Source: Bacteroidales bacterium (GTDB lineage: Bacteria > Bacteroidota > Bacteroidia > Bacteroidales > JAADGE01). Taken from it: a DNA stretch of 64,000 bases. Under the pieces are notes generated by a model. It saw only the letters and a program-made list of their open reading frames with translations, was not told where the DNA came from and made no database searches. Shown here one piece after another: positions 18,226 to 28,200 of this stretch. Numbering within the stretch: the stretch's first letter is position 1; each line of letters starts with the position of its first letter. Both the position numbers and the translations under genes were made by a program. The DNA lies in contig JAIORQ010000055.1 in NCBI GenBank assembly GCA_021108035.1, positions 1-64,000 on the forward strand. The letters run 5' to 3'.

Positions 18226-18358
18226 GAGACCACTACGAAAACGAAGTTTTGGAGAATTAGAGTTAATTTAACAAAATGTAACCACCTGACTTAATGTATT
18301 TTAACATTTAATAAAATTCGTGCATTCGTGGCTTTTATACTTTTCGGAGTGGACTCAA
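18226..18358. repeat. 133-bp palindrome-ended repeat, GAGACNACT family, copy 1
   Basis: GAGACCACTACGAAAA at the left and TTTTCGGAGTGGACTC at the right are inverted ends with two mismatches. The interior includes ATTCGTGCATTCGTGGC. The remainder of the 298-nt gap before purD (18089-18225) is AT-rich with a long A run at about 18145 and nothing else recognisable. Confidence 0.7.
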
Positions 18359-18386
18359 CAATGAAACAATATTTAACAATGTAATT

Positions 18387-19640
18387 ATGAAAACAGCAAT
18401 AATTGGCTCCGGCGGCAGAGAACACGCATTAGCCCGGAAATTTGCCCAAACTCTGACATGGGACAATGTGTTTACACTTCCGGGTAACGGCGGTATTCCG
18501 AACAGTCATATGGTGAATGTGAATGATTTTGAGGAACTTGAGCGGTTTTGTATGTACAATTCTGTTGAAATGATTTTTGTCGGTCCCGAGCAGCCGTTGG
18601 CAGCCGGTATTGTGGATTATTTTAAGGAAAAAGATATTAAAGTCTTCGGACCGGATAAACATTCAGCAAAGCTTGAAGCATCAAAGATATTTGCAAAGCA
18701 ATTTATGCAAAAATACAATATTGCAACTGCCGGTTTCGAGATTTTCAATAATCTGAATGCTGCTAAATATACAATCGCAAATAAACTTGGTGATTTAGTT
18801 ATTAAATTTGACGGTTTGGCAGCCGGAAAAGGTGTTTTTGTTTGTTCAACCTCGGATGAAGCAAATGATGCTTTGCATGAATTAGAAACAGCTTACGGTA
18901 AAGAGCTTGATTTTATTATTGAAGATAAAATTTCCGGAGACGAGATATCCATTATCGGTTTTACTGACGGTAAGAGCATAAAACTGTTGCAAGCCTCACA
19001 AGACCACAAACAATTGTTAGACGGTGATAAGGGCCCGAATACCGGCGGAATGGGAGCATACAGTCCGATAAGCGGTATCAGTGATGAATTAATGCAAAAG
19101 ATACAAGATAAAATTGTTAATCCTACTTTGAAAGGTATTCAAGCAGAGCAAATGGATTACAAAGGAGTTATCTACTTTGGTATTATGGTGAAAGATGCCG
19201 AGCCTTATCTGCTTGAATATAATGTTCGCTTCGGCGACCCGGAAACAGAAGTGTTATTACCGGCTTTAAAAAATGATTTGTACGAAATTGTAACCGCTTG
19301 TTTATCAGGAGAATTAAACAAGATTGAGTTTGAATTTGAAAACGCTTATTTTGCAGATATTGTTTTAGCATCGGGAGGTTACCCGAAATCTTATGATAAA
19401 GGGTTTGAGATTAAGGGCTTGGATGATGTTTCAAAAGACACACTGATTTTCCATGCCGGAACTAAAAAAGAAGACGGAAAAATTTTCACAAACGGCGGAC
19501 GAGTTTTGAACATTGTATGCAAAGGTAAAACTTTAAATGAAGCATTGGAAAATGCTTATAATGAAGTAAATAAAATCAGTTTTAAAAACATGTATTTCAG
19601 AAAAGATATTGGGAAAAGAGTTAATAAATATTTTAAATAG
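18387..19640 (+). CDS. purD: phosphoribosylamine--glycine ligase (GAR synthetase)
   Basis: PurD joins phosphoribosylamine and glycine with ATP (step 2). ATP-grasp protein: N-terminal IGSGGREHALA, VGPEQPLAAGIVD, the ATP-binding KFDGLAAGKGV near 150, GPNTGGMGAYSP near 220 and EYNVRFGDPETE near 280 carrying Mg ligands; the C-terminal B-loop domain has VLASGGYP and GRVLNIV. At 417 residues it is full length. Leader contains AACAATGTAATT-type sequence also seen before purN. A gene-less AGGACGC palindrome follows the stop. Confidence 0.95.
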   Translation: MKTAIIGSGGREHALARKFAQTLTWDNVFTLPGNGGIPNSHMVNVNDFEELERFCMYNSVEMIFVGPEQPLAAGIVDYFKEKDIKVFGPDKHSAKLEASKIFAKQFMQKYNIATAGFEIFNNLNAAKYTIANKLGDLVIKFDGLAAGKGVFVCSTSDEANDALHELETAYGKELDFIIEDKISGDEISIIGFTDGKSIKLLQASQDHKQLLDGDKGPNTGGMGAYSPISGISDELMQKIQDKIVNPTLKGIQAEQMDYKGVIYFGIMVKDAEPYLLEYNVRFGDPETEVLLPALKNDLYEIVTACLSGELNKIEFEFENAYFADIVLASGGYPKSYDKGFEIKGLDDVSKDTLIFHAGTKKEDGKIFTNGGRVLNIVCKGKTLNEALENAYNEVNKISFKNMYFRKDIGKRVNKYFK

Positions 19641-19645
19641 TTTAC

Positions 19646-19706
19646 AGGACGCAGATTATTATGATTTAAGATAACAAATCATAACAATCATAAAAATCAG
19701 CGTCCT
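19646..19706. repeat. 61-bp AGGACGC palindrome (empty site of the ORF6N repeat family)
   Basis: AGGACGCAGATTATTATG and the inverse ending AAAATCAGCGTCCT enclose about 20 nt that include an AAATCAT/AATCAT repeat. This is the same sequence that flanks the ORF6N gene as separated halves at 11523 and 12090. Confidence 0.8.
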
Positions 19707-19726
19707 ATTTTTAACAATGTAATTCA

Positions 19727-20335
19727 ATGACAAAAATAATTATCTTCATATCCGGCAGAGGTTCTAATATGGAAGCCATTCTGAAAGAAATCCAAAACGG
19801 TATTCTTACCGGAATTGCTGAAACGGTTTTAGTATTTTCTGATAAAAAAGATGCAATAGGTTTGCAAACAGCAAAAACTTACGGCATTAAAACAGCATCA
19901 ATTTCTGCAAAAGGTAAGAATAGGAAAGCGTTTGATAATGAGGTGATTGATTTGTTAGAAAATTATAATTTTGATTACATTGTTCTTGCCGGTTATATGA
20001 GAATTTTATCCGAAAACTTTGTAAAAACATATAAAAATAAAATCATCAATATACATCCGGCTGATACGAATTTGCATCAAGGATTACATGCTTACGATTG
20101 GGCTTTTGAAAATAAGATGCAAAAAACAAAAATTACAGTTCACTATGTGAATGAAGGCGTTGACACCGGAAAGATAATAGCTCAAAAAGAAGTTGATTTA
20201 AAAGGAGCAAATACATTAGAAGAAGTTGAAAAAAGAGGATTAGCAGTTGAGCATAGCTTTTATTCAGAAACTTTAAGGAATATTTTTCAAAAGACTTTTC
20301 AACATCCGCAGGATTTGAAAACGTCAGGCAGATAA
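19727..20335 (+). CDS. purN: phosphoribosylglycinamide formyltransferase (GAR transformylase)
   Basis: PurN transfers formyl from 10-formyl-THF to GAR (step 3). FISGRGSNMEAIL at the N-terminus binds phosphate; LAGYMRIL near 88; the catalytic Asn-His pair is in INIHPADTNLHQGLHAY and the Asp in HYVNEGVDTGKII. The family usually has INIHPS(L/Y)LP(S/A)(F/Y)xG; here the loop reads HPADTNLHQG, a local divergence outside the catalytic residues. 202 residues, full length. The final residues PQDLKTSGR run into low-complexity intergenic sequence and may be an acquired tail. Confidence 0.92.
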   Translation: MTKIIIFISGRGSNMEAILKEIQNGILTGIAETVLVFSDKKDAIGLQTAKTYGIKTASISAKGKNRKAFDNEVIDLLENYNFDYIVLAGYMRILSENFVKTYKNKIINIHPADTNLHQGLHAYDWAFENKMQKTKITVHYVNEGVDTGKIIAQKEVDLKGANTLEEVEKRGLAVEHSFYSETLRNIFQKTFQHPQDLKTSGR

Positions 20336-20468
20336 CAGTTGGCAGTATTCAGTCAACAGTAGGCAGTCTGCCTTAAGGAACAGAATATCAGTTTTAAAAA
20401 TTTCAATAACCAAATTGACAAATGACAAATCTCAAAATACAATAACCAAAAATCAAACACTAAATAAT

Positions 20469-20619
20469 GAGACTACTCCGAAAAGGTAAAAAAGATGAAT
20501 ATGCCACTAAAACACAAAGTTACAAAATTCCACAAAGAGCTTATTACCGGCACTTTAAGTTTTGTGAATTTTTTTGTTTTCGTGTCTTTGTGGCAAAAAA
20601 AGACTTTCGGAGCGGATTC
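20469..20619. repeat. 151-bp palindrome-ended repeat, GAGACNACT family, copy 2
   Basis: GAGACTACTCCGAAAA and the inverse CTTTCGGAGCGGATTC bound an interior containing a second, nested inverted pair (GCCACTAAAACACAAAG and CGTGTCTTTGTGGC). It shares ends and outer spacing with 18226-18358. It occupies most of the 328-nt gap between purN and purF; the 130 nt before it is AT-rich with a TTGGCAGTATTCAGTC/AACAGTAGGCAG low-complexity stretch. Confidence 0.72.
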
Positions 20620-20663
20620 AATAATCAAATAAATAGTTAAACAAATAAACATTAAACAAAATT

Positions 20664-22103
20664 ATGTGCGGAATAGTAGGTTTCATAGGTGAAGAAAAAA
20701 TAGTTTACGATATTATGTCAGGTTTATTGACCTTGCAACACAGAGGGCAAGACTCTGCCGGTATCGTAACATTTAAAGATATTTTTCATACCAAAAAAGG
20801 TCTCGGATTAGTCAATGAAGTTTTTAATGAAAAACATGTTGACCGTCTGTGCGGAAATATCGGTCTCGGGCATGTGCGTTATACAACACACGGTACTGGT
20901 GATATTCAAAATGCACAACCTATTACAACGAATTATCCTTTCGGAATTTCAATGGTGCATAACGGCAATGTTACCAATTTCAAAAAAATGAATAAGGCTT
21001 TGTATAATGATTATCATGTATTGCCGACTTCATCCAATGATTTGGAAATTTTGCTTTATACATTTGCCGCAGAATTAAAGAGTAAAGATTTAAAAAAAAT
21101 AAAAGTTGAAGATATTTTTGATGCTGTAAAATTAACCCAAGAAAAAATTGAAGGAGCTTATGCAGTTATCTCTGTTATAGCAAATTACGGGTTGCTTGGT
21201 TTTATGGACCCTAACGGAATAAGACCTATGATACTCGGTAAAAAAGTTACAAAAAAAGGTGTTGTATATGGTCTCGCATCCGAAAGTATAACATTTGACC
21301 ATCTCGGTTATGAAATTGTCAGAAATTTAATGCCGGGAGAAATTATTTTTATAGATAATAATCATAAAGTACATTCTACAATAGGTTATGCAAAGAAACA
21401 ACATTTTTGCGTGTTTGAATACATTTATTTTGCAAGAGAAGATTCTGTTTTTTACAAAAAGAATGTTGCAGGAAGACGTGTCAGGATGGGAGAATATATT
21501 GCAAAGCAAATCAAAGAAGCCGGATTAACACCTGATGTTGTTATTGATGTTCCCGCTTCCGGATATTTTTCGGCATCAGGTTTAGCAGAAGCATTGGAAA
21601 TTCCGTATCACAGAGGTTTGGTTAAAAGCAATTATATAGGCAGAAGTTTTATTGCTCCCAAGCAAAGCGAAAGAGAAAATATTGTAAAACAGAAACTTAA
21701 CCCGATTAAAAAGGCAATTAACGGAAAGAAAATCGTTGTTGTTGACGACTCCATTGTCAGAGGAACAACTTCAAAACGAATTGTTCAAATTTTGAAAAAT
21801 GCAGGAGCAAAAGAAGTTTATTTTGTATCGGCAGCACCGCCGGTAATTAACCCCTGTGTGTATGGTATTGATATGTCTGCAAAAACAGAATTAATTGCTG
21901 CAAATTTGAATATAGAAGAAACCTGCTCATTTATTGGTGCTGATGCTCTGTTTTATTTCAAACCGGAAAATTTGAAAGATATTTTCGGTGATTTAACTAT
22001 ATGTGATGCATGTTTTACAGGCGAATATCCGGCAGGTAATGTTGAAGAAATGCTCGAAGACATTGAAAATGAAAAAAAACAGATGAGATTATCGTTTCAT
22101 TAA
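20664..22103 (+). CDS. purF: amidophosphoribosyltransferase
   Basis: PurF commits PRPP to purines by glutamine-dependent amination (step 1). The Ntn glutaminase starts MCGIVGFIG, so Cys2 becomes the N-terminal nucleophile after Met removal and there is no propeptide. HRGQDSAGI and HVRYTTHG are glutaminase motifs; the PRTase half has the PRPP loop KIVVVDDSIVRGTTS at about 353-367 and ICDACFTGEYPAGN near the end. 479 residues, full length. It is the last purine gene here and is followed by hairpins that may end transcription. Confidence 0.95.
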   Translation: MCGIVGFIGEEKIVYDIMSGLLTLQHRGQDSAGIVTFKDIFHTKKGLGLVNEVFNEKHVDRLCGNIGLGHVRYTTHGTGDIQNAQPITTNYPFGISMVHNGNVTNFKKMNKALYNDYHVLPTSSNDLEILLYTFAAELKSKDLKKIKVEDIFDAVKLTQEKIEGAYAVISVIANYGLLGFMDPNGIRPMILGKKVTKKGVVYGLASESITFDHLGYEIVRNLMPGEIIFIDNNHKVHSTIGYAKKQHFCVFEYIYFAREDSVFYKKNVAGRRVRMGEYIAKQIKEAGLTPDVVIDVPASGYFSASGLAEALEIPYHRGLVKSNYIGRSFIAPKQSERENIVKQKLNPIKKAINGKKIVVVDDSIVRGTTSKRIVQILKNAGAKEVYFVSAAPPVINPCVYGIDMSAKTELIAANLNIEETCSFIGADALFYFKPENLKDIFGDLTICDACFTGEYPAGNVEEMLEDIENEKKQMRLSFH

Positions 22104-22114
22104 CAGACTTTGCT

Positions 22115-22137
22115 CATTCGGATTTGCAATCCGAATG
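22115..22137. repeat. short palindrome after purF
   Basis: CATTCGGATT, TGC, AATCCGAATG: a perfect 9-10-bp inverted pair with a 3-nt loop, 12 nt after the purF stop. No T-run follows, so it is a REP-like palindrome or RNA-stabilising hairpin rather than a full terminator. Confidence 0.65.
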
Positions 22138-22145
22138 TAAACTTT

Positions 22146-22170
22146 AATAGATTTGTAATCTATTTTTTTG
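22146..22170 (+). terminator. probable intrinsic terminator of purF
   Basis: AATAGATT-TGT-AATCTATT followed by seven T. It overlaps the 3' end of the convergent FtsB-like gene. The stem is AT-only, so the strength is uncertain. Confidence 0.5.
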
Positions 22171-22471
22171 TTTTATCAACAATGATAAACACATCTTCAT
22201 TGTCTTTGCTCATATAATATTCTTCCCTTGCCAACCTTTCTTTAGTTTTCGGGTTTGTCTGAAGATCTTTGAAATATTTTTCATTCTTTTCAATCTTATC
22301 TTCATAATATTTCTTTCTTTTTTTCAAGAAATCAATTTCTTTATTAAGTTCTGATTTATAAATCAGGCTTGTTTGGTCCATAAATATTATCCAACCTACA
22401 AAAAAGACAATTGTAATAATATATTTATACTTTACAATAAATAACCACATATGTTTCAGATTATCTTTCAT
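22160..22471 (-). CDS. FtsB/DivIC-like cell division protein
   Basis: A 103-residue bitopic membrane protein: short cytoplasmic N-terminus, one transmembrane helix (about 17-31, YIITIVFFVGWIIFM), a coiled coil (about 38-75) and the family ending LAREEYYMSKDNEDVFIIV. This is the septum-formation-initiator family (FtsB/DivIC), which links FtsQ and FtsL in the divisome. It is convergent with purF and shares its 3' end with the terminator hairpin. About 200 nt of palindromic repeats separate it from the prohibitin gene upstream on the same strand. Confidence 0.85.
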   Translation of the reverse strand: MKDNLKHMWLFIVKYKYIITIVFFVGWIIFMDQTSLIYKSELNKEIDFLKKRKKYYEDKIEKNEKYFKDLQTNPKTKERLAREEYYMSKDNEDVFIIVDKTKK

Positions 22472-22484
22472 CTTTTTGTATAAA

Positions 22485-22555
22485 AATTCGTCTGACCACT
22501 TGGAGTGGTCTGACGAATTATTTGATTTTCTCTAAACCTGCCTGCCGCAGGCAGG
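22485..22555. repeat. two REP-like palindromes between the FtsB-like and prohibitin genes
   Basis: At 22485-22519, AATTCGTCTGACCACT, TGG and AGTGGTCTGACGAATT pair with one mismatch. At 22537-22555, CCTGCCTGC-C-GCAGGCAGG is a perfect palindrome, notable for high GC in an AT-rich genome. Both resemble dispersed palindromes of Bacteroidota intergenic regions. Confidence 0.75.
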
Positions 22556-22671
22556 CTTTGAACTTTGAACCCCGAAACAAGTGCGGGGCAGGCTTTTGAA
22601 CTTTAAACTTGCTGTTTACAGACTTATAGAAAAAACCTCAAAAATCTTAAATCTAACTTCAAAATTCTGTT

Positions 22672-23490
22672 TTACTGATTACCAAGAATCATAGGCATAC
22701 CGTCTTTACCACCTATTATTATAACTTTACTGTTAGGAGATTTTGATAATTCTAATGTAGCCTCAATTCCTCTCATTTTTAATAAGTTATTGGTTAACGA
22801 GCTGTTTATAATTTGATTTGCTCTTGCCTCACCCTGTGCAGCAATTTTTTTACGTTCAGCTTCCGATTCTTCTTTAACTAATTTGTATTGATAAGCCAAA
22901 GCTTCTTGCTCTTGTTTCAATTTATTTTCAATAGCTGTTTTAATCTGCGGTGGTAAGTTGATAGAACGAATCAACAGAGCAGTCATATGAATATTATTTG
23001 CAGGTAATTTTAATACTGCTTCAGATTCTTCAATAATTGATTTTTCAACTTCAGCTCTTTTTGTAGAATAGATTTCTTCAGCAGTATAACGCCCCATAAC
23101 TTGTCTTACAGTTGACCTTACTTCCGGTATTACCAACTTATCAACATAACCCATACCGAATTTTTCATGTAATTCACCAATTTCTTCATAAACAGGGTAG
23201 AATCTTATAGATACATCAACATGAATAGATAAACCGTTTTTATCTAAAACATCCATATTTTCATCCACTTTTTGTTCTTTCACATCATAAACAAGCATAT
23301 CATTCCAAGGAGCTATAATATGAAATCCTGCACCGTAAACATTATCTTTGTCCAGACCGCCGCTGAATTTTTTGAAAATAACGCCTTTTTCACCCGGTTG
23401 CAATGTAACAAATACAGCAGCACCGAAAATAATTAAAATAAATACTCCTACACCTACTAAAATTAATACTGATTTAATTTTTTTATCCAT
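22672..23490 (-). CDS. prohibitin / SPFH family membrane protein
   Basis: A 272-residue protein with one N-terminal transmembrane helix (about 7-29) followed by the SPFH/PHB domain: LQPGEKGVIFKKFSGGL, GAGFHIIAPWND, VDVSIRFYPV and RSTVRQVMGRYTAEEIYSTKR. A coiled coil at about 185-225 (LKQEQEALAYQYKLVKEESEAERKKI) precedes the C-terminal LLKMRGIEATLELSKSPNSKVIIIGG. Members form large ring or cage oligomers on membranes and often hold FtsH-type proteases. Complete; it is the normal length for bacterial prohibitins. Confidence 0.92.
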   Translation of the reverse strand: MDKKIKSVLILVGVGVFILIIFGAAVFVTLQPGEKGVIFKKFSGGLDKDNVYGAGFHIIAPWNDMLVYDVKEQKVDENMDVLDKNGLSIHVDVSIRFYPVYEEIGELHEKFGMGYVDKLVIPEVRSTVRQVMGRYTAEEIYSTKRAEVEKSIIEESEAVLKLPANNIHMTALLIRSINLPPQIKTAIENKLKQEQEALAYQYKLVKEESEAERKKIAAQGEARANQIINSSLTNNLLKMRGIEATLELSKSPNSKVIIIGGKDGMPMILGNQ

Positions 23491-23631
23491 TTTCTTATGT
23501 TTTTAGTTTTTAAATTTAATTATGCGAATTTAAGGCAATTTATTTTAAAAAGAAAATTATTTAGGATAAGTACTCAATCAATAAAATAATTGGAAAAAGA
23601 TTTTTTTTAACTCTTGTTTTATAATAAGTTG

Positions 23632-23639
23632 TATATTTG
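23632..23639 (+). promoter_or_regulatory. -7 element upstream of small lipoprotein gene
   Basis: TATATTTG fits TAnnTTTG and is 36-42 nt before the start codon. The nearest TTG (23614-23616) is spaced by only 15 nt, so the -33 match is weak. Confidence 0.4.
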
Positions 23640-23675
23640 ATAAATAATTCATTTACGATAATGAAAATTAATTAA

Positions 23676-24026
23676 ATGACTATGAAAACAATTTTGTATT
23701 TATTTCTTGTAATAATTATTATTTCATCATGTGAGTCCGGAAAAAACCCAAAATCAGGAGAATGGAAAGGTGAAGGTATTTCATTTACTGTTGATGATAA
23801 TAGTGAAACAATAATAAAATTAGAAGTAGTTATTCCTCACGGTGATGAATTTTTGGCTCAATGGTACGAAAATCTTAAGATTGATGAAGATAATAAGTTT
23901 TATTCATTTCAAGACGGGAATTCATATCTCGGAATACCTAAAAGAGATTTAAAAGGTGAGTTTATATCAAGTAAATTTGCTGAAGGTACTTTCAATGGTA
24001 TTGAGTGGGAGGCAAAATATGAGTAA
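23676..24026 (+). CDS. small lipoprotein of unknown function
   Basis: A 116-residue protein (114 if the ATG at 23682 is used, which gives a more standard MKT... signal). The hydrophobic segment LYLFLVIIIISSC ends in a lipobox with the cysteine at residue 19, so the mature protein should be a membrane-anchored lipoprotein of about 97 residues. The mature part is rich in beta-type sequence and aromatic residues (GEWKGEGISFTVDD, FEWEAKYE-like ending). No named domain is recognised. It has its own -7 element and no obvious partner. Confidence 0.65.
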   Translation: MTMKTILYLFLVIIIISSCESGKNPKSGEWKGEGISFTVDDNSETIIKLEVVIPHGDEFLAQWYENLKIDEDNKFYSFQDGNSYLGIPKRDLKGEFISSKFAEGTFNGIEWEAKYE

Positions 24027-24171
24027 TTTAAAAAATTAACTGATATTATTCTTTTCAGCATGGTATGTAAAAACGCTGTGTATAAAGGAGGTTAAGAAAG
24101 TAATACCAATTTTATAAGGACAGCAATCAGATGATTTGATTCTAATGATTTTAAAGCAAATTGATTAAAGT

Positions 24172-24978
24172 TTAAAATAAACTCAAAACAACCCGATGCA
24201 CACCAAACAAATAGCCTGTAAAAACAATAATCACAATCATTAATATCCATCGTAAAGGCTTTGCACCGTGTTTAATTGCAAATTTTGAAGCAACAATACC
24301 TCCAAGAGTATTTCCTATGGCAGAAATCAGTCCGATTGCATAATATATTTCTCCGTTAATCATAAAAACGGCAAGTGCAAAGGGTGTGTAAATGAAAACA
24401 ACGAAAATTTTAAGGCTGTTGGCATGTACCAAATTATATCCGGAAACCATTACTAATGCAATCAGTAAAAAGATACCTACACCAATATGAATAAATCCTC
24501 CGTATGTACCGATTAAGAAATACAATAAATAATGCCAAAATTTGGGTTTGATATTTAATTCGGTTTTACTGCCTCTTATCCATTTTTCAGGCTTTAAAAA
24601 AATAATAATAAGGAAGAAGATCATGGCAATACCGATAACTTTTTTAAATACCTCTTGATCAATGTTTACAGCGATTTCCGCTCCGAGAATAGAACCAAGT
24701 GTAATTGGAAGTGCAATTAAAACGGCATTTTTTAGATTCAGTAATTTATGTTTATAAAAATTAATGCCTGCAGCAAAGGTCTGTGGCAAAACTCCGATTC
24801 TGACAGTACCGTTTGCCCAACTCGGAGGTAAACCGAGGCTCATAAACACTGCATAACCAATTGCTGTTCCGCTTCCTGCAACAGTATTTACAACTCCTAT
24901 TAAAAAACCGCTGCCGATAAGCAAAGCAATAATTTCGGGTGACCAAATATCAATATCTTTTAAAAAATCAGGATGCAT
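24172..24978 (-). CDS. TSUP family (TauE/SafE) membrane permease
   Basis: A 268-residue integral membrane protein with about eight transmembrane helices in two similar halves. The N-terminal half has IGSGFLIGVVNTVAGSGTAIGYAVFMSLGLPP and the second half GTYGGFIHIGVGIFLLIALVM, the paired glycine-rich motifs of the TauE/SafE (DUF81) family. Family members export or import organosulfur compounds, sulfite or other small anions; the substrate cannot be inferred here because no sulfur genes are nearby. Divergent from the helicase gene downstream on the other strand. Confidence 0.88.
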   Translation of the reverse strand: MHPDFLKDIDIWSPEIIALLIGSGFLIGVVNTVAGSGTAIGYAVFMSLGLPPSWANGTVRIGVLPQTFAAGINFYKHKLLNLKNAVLIALPITLGSILGAEIAVNIDQEVFKKVIGIAMIFFLIIIFLKPEKWIRGSKTELNIKPKFWHYLLYFLIGTYGGFIHIGVGIFLLIALVMVSGYNLVHANSLKIFVVFIYTPFALAVFMINGEIYYAIGLISAIGNTLGGIVASKFAIKHGAKPLRWILMIVIIVFTGYLFGVHRVVLSLF

Positions 24979-25097
24979 TTGTTTTTTTATTACTTTTGGA
25001 ATAAATATATTGACAAAAATATATGTTTTTTACAAAATTCCTGAAAAAATATCATTGCCGGGAATTTTTCATTTATTAATTAAGATTATTGATTTGC

Positions 25098-25243
25098 AAC
25101 AATGCAACAAATGTTACAATACAACAATGTAACAATGCAACAAATGTTACAATACAACAATGTAACAATACAACAATGCAACAATGTAACAATGTAACAA
25201 TACAACAATGTAACAATGCAACAATGCAACAATAGAACAATGT
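25098..25243. repeat. 8-bp tandem repeat tract (AACAATGY) before the helicase gene
   Basis: About 18 units of AACAATGC/AACAATGT/variants run from 25098 to 25243 and end 13 nt before the ATG at 25257. The first part contains two direct copies of a 33-bp higher-order unit starting at 25098 and 25131. The rest of the 278-nt gap (24979-25097) is AT-rich intergenic DNA with no gene. Confidence 0.88.
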
Positions 25244-25256
25244 AACAGAATAGAAA

Positions 25257-28200
25257 ATGAGTAAATTACAAATATATAAAGCATCTGCCGGCTCCGGAAA
25301 AACATATTTACTGACAGAAAACTATTTAAAACTATCTTTTGAAAGTCCGGATAATTTCAGCAAAATACTTGCCGTAACCTTTACCAATAAAGCTGCTGAA
25401 GAAATGAAGAAACGCATTTTGAAAGAACTTAACAGCATTATAAATAAGGGAAAAAAAGCTAATCATTTTAAGTCAATTGCAAATCATTTAAATACTGATT
25501 CTGAACCGTTTATCCTTCAAAGAGCAACAGCTGTAAGAGATCAATTATTACATAATTATTCAATGTTCTTTGTAAGTACAATTGACAGTTTTGTACAAAA
25601 AGTTGTAAGATCTTTTGCTTACGAAATGAATCTTAATTCCGGCTATGATATTGAAATGGACAACGATAAGGTAATTAATGATCTTACAGAAATGCTTTAT
25701 AACAGTATTTCCGAAAATAAAGACTTGCAAAAGTGGTTAATAAAATTTGCAGAATTTAAGATTAATGAAGGTAAAAACTGGGATTTCAGAGCAGAGATAA
25801 ATGCATTATCGCAAGAAATTTTTAAAGAAAAGTTTCAATCACTATTTTTAGACAAAAAAGATGCAGACGATGAAAAAAAACTCATTTCCGACTTTTTAAA
25901 CTCCTTGTATTCAATAAAAAAGAGTTTTGAATCGAAGATGAACCAAATATCCGAACGCTATAAATCAATTCTTGTGAAGGAAGGTATTGATTTTAAAAAT
26001 TTGGGATTTAAGTTTCAATCAATTTCTAATCATTTTTATATAAAGATACCGGATAAAAAATATGAAGATTTATTTAAGACATTGATAAAAGCATTAGAAG
26101 GGATTGAAAATTGGTATAAAAAAACTGAAGAAATTGATATTGTCAATTCAATAAAACTTATTTATGATGATTTATATGAATGTATAGAAGACTTTTTTAA
26201 AACTATGGAAAAGGACAGTGAAAGCTATTATTCCGCAGAAGTTGTTATCAGCAACTTTTATTCTTTTGGTATTTTAAATGATGTCGCAAATTTTTTACCT
26301 GAATACAGAAGTAATAATAATATACTTTTAATTAGTGATACCAACCTGTTACTCCGACAGATAATAGGTAATAATGATGCCCCTTTTATATACGAAAAGT
26401 TCGGTAATCGTTTTAATAATATTTTAATTGACGAATTTCAGGATACTTCCGGTTTTCAATGGGCAAATTTTAAACCTATGATAGAGAATTCATTAAGCCA
26501 AGCTTTTTATGATCTTATTGTAGGTGATATTAAACAATCTATATACAGATGGAGAAGCGGAGACTGGAAACTGTTACTTTCCGGAGTTAAAGAAGATATT
26601 GGAAATAATTTTATTGATGAACAATCTTTAGATTACAATTGGAGAAGTAAAAAGAATATAATATTGTTTAACAATACAATATTTAAGATTATACCCGAAT
26701 TATTGCAAAATCAATTTAATAATGAGTTGCTTACAGTAAAAAATGAATCACTTAAAAATACATTAATTTCAGAAGATTATGACAAAATTATTACACAAGC
26801 ATATAAAGGACAAAAACAAAATGTTCCTGAAAAATCAGACAAGACAGGAGGTTCTGTAATGATTAAATTCTTTGAAAAGTCAAATAATGATAAATATAAT
26901 GAAAAAATATACGAACATTTTCCTGCAACTATTGATAATTTACTGAAAAGCGGAAAATATAAACCGAGTGATATCGGAATATTAGTCAGAAGAAACATTG
27001 AAGCAAAAGATATTTCAAATATCCTGATGAAGTATCAAGAAGAAAATACGGAAGCTGAAAAATATCAAATCGTTTCTCCCGATTCTCTATACATAAGCAG
27101 CTCATCTGCAATAAAATTACTCATTTGTGCAATGAGATTTATTTTTGATAAAAATAATGATATTAATACGGCACATTTAATATATGAATATCAGAGAATT
27201 ATTAACGGAAATGAAATTGATTATAATAAAATTTTCCTATCTGTAACAGATAAAACTTTTGAAAAATTGTTGCCCGGCAATTATATCAAAAGTTTAGATG
27301 CTCTTTCTCAAAAGTCTGTATATGAATTAAGTGAGAGTATTATAAATATATTTGAACTTTACAAATTACAAAAAGAATTTTCATATCTTAAAGCATTTCA
27401 AGATATTATATCAGATCAAATTCGCAGAAATAATTCAAATTTATCTGAATTTCTTGATTGGTGGGAAGAAAAAGGAATTACAAAATCAATTCAATTATCC
27501 GAAAAAACTGATGCTGTTCAAATAATGACTATTCATAAATCTAAAGGTCTGGCATTCAGGATTGTTATGCTGCCCTATGCAAATTGGAATATTGATCATT
27601 CAGGAATTAATTCGCCTCTGTTATGGGTTACCGGCAATAAACCGCCGTTTAATTCTTTTAAATATTTGCCTGTGAAATATTCCCGAAGATTAGCTCAAAC
27701 AATTTATGCGAAAGATTATTTTAATGAAAAACTATATGCAAATATTGATGCTTTAAATATGTTATACGTTGCTTTTACACGTGCGATTGATGAACTTTAC
27801 ATTTTTGCTCAATATGATGATAATAAAAAAAGCAATGAAATAAAAAACATCGGACAGTTGTTGTATGTTTCAGTATATCAGGATGATAGCGAATTGATAG
27901 GAGAGGAGAGAGGCTTTATTGATTTGAAGAATTTTACGAATCAAAATAATAAAATTTTTCTTTTTGATCATAAGCATAAACCGTCTGAACATTCAATACC
28001 TGAAGATGAGGATGATATAATTTCGAAATTATATTCTCCCGAACGTTATCCAAATAATATTACTGATGAAAAAATAAAGATCAAGTTCAGTTCGGAAGAA
28101 TTTTTTATTGAAAGTATTGATGAAATAGAACATAAAGTTAATTACGGTAATTTGATGCATCAAATCTTTTCGGAAATTAAAACCGGATACGATATAAACA

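Noticed and set aside
25098-25243. CRISPR array
   Set aside because: Units are 8 bp and directly adjacent with no spacers; no cas genes are present in the window.
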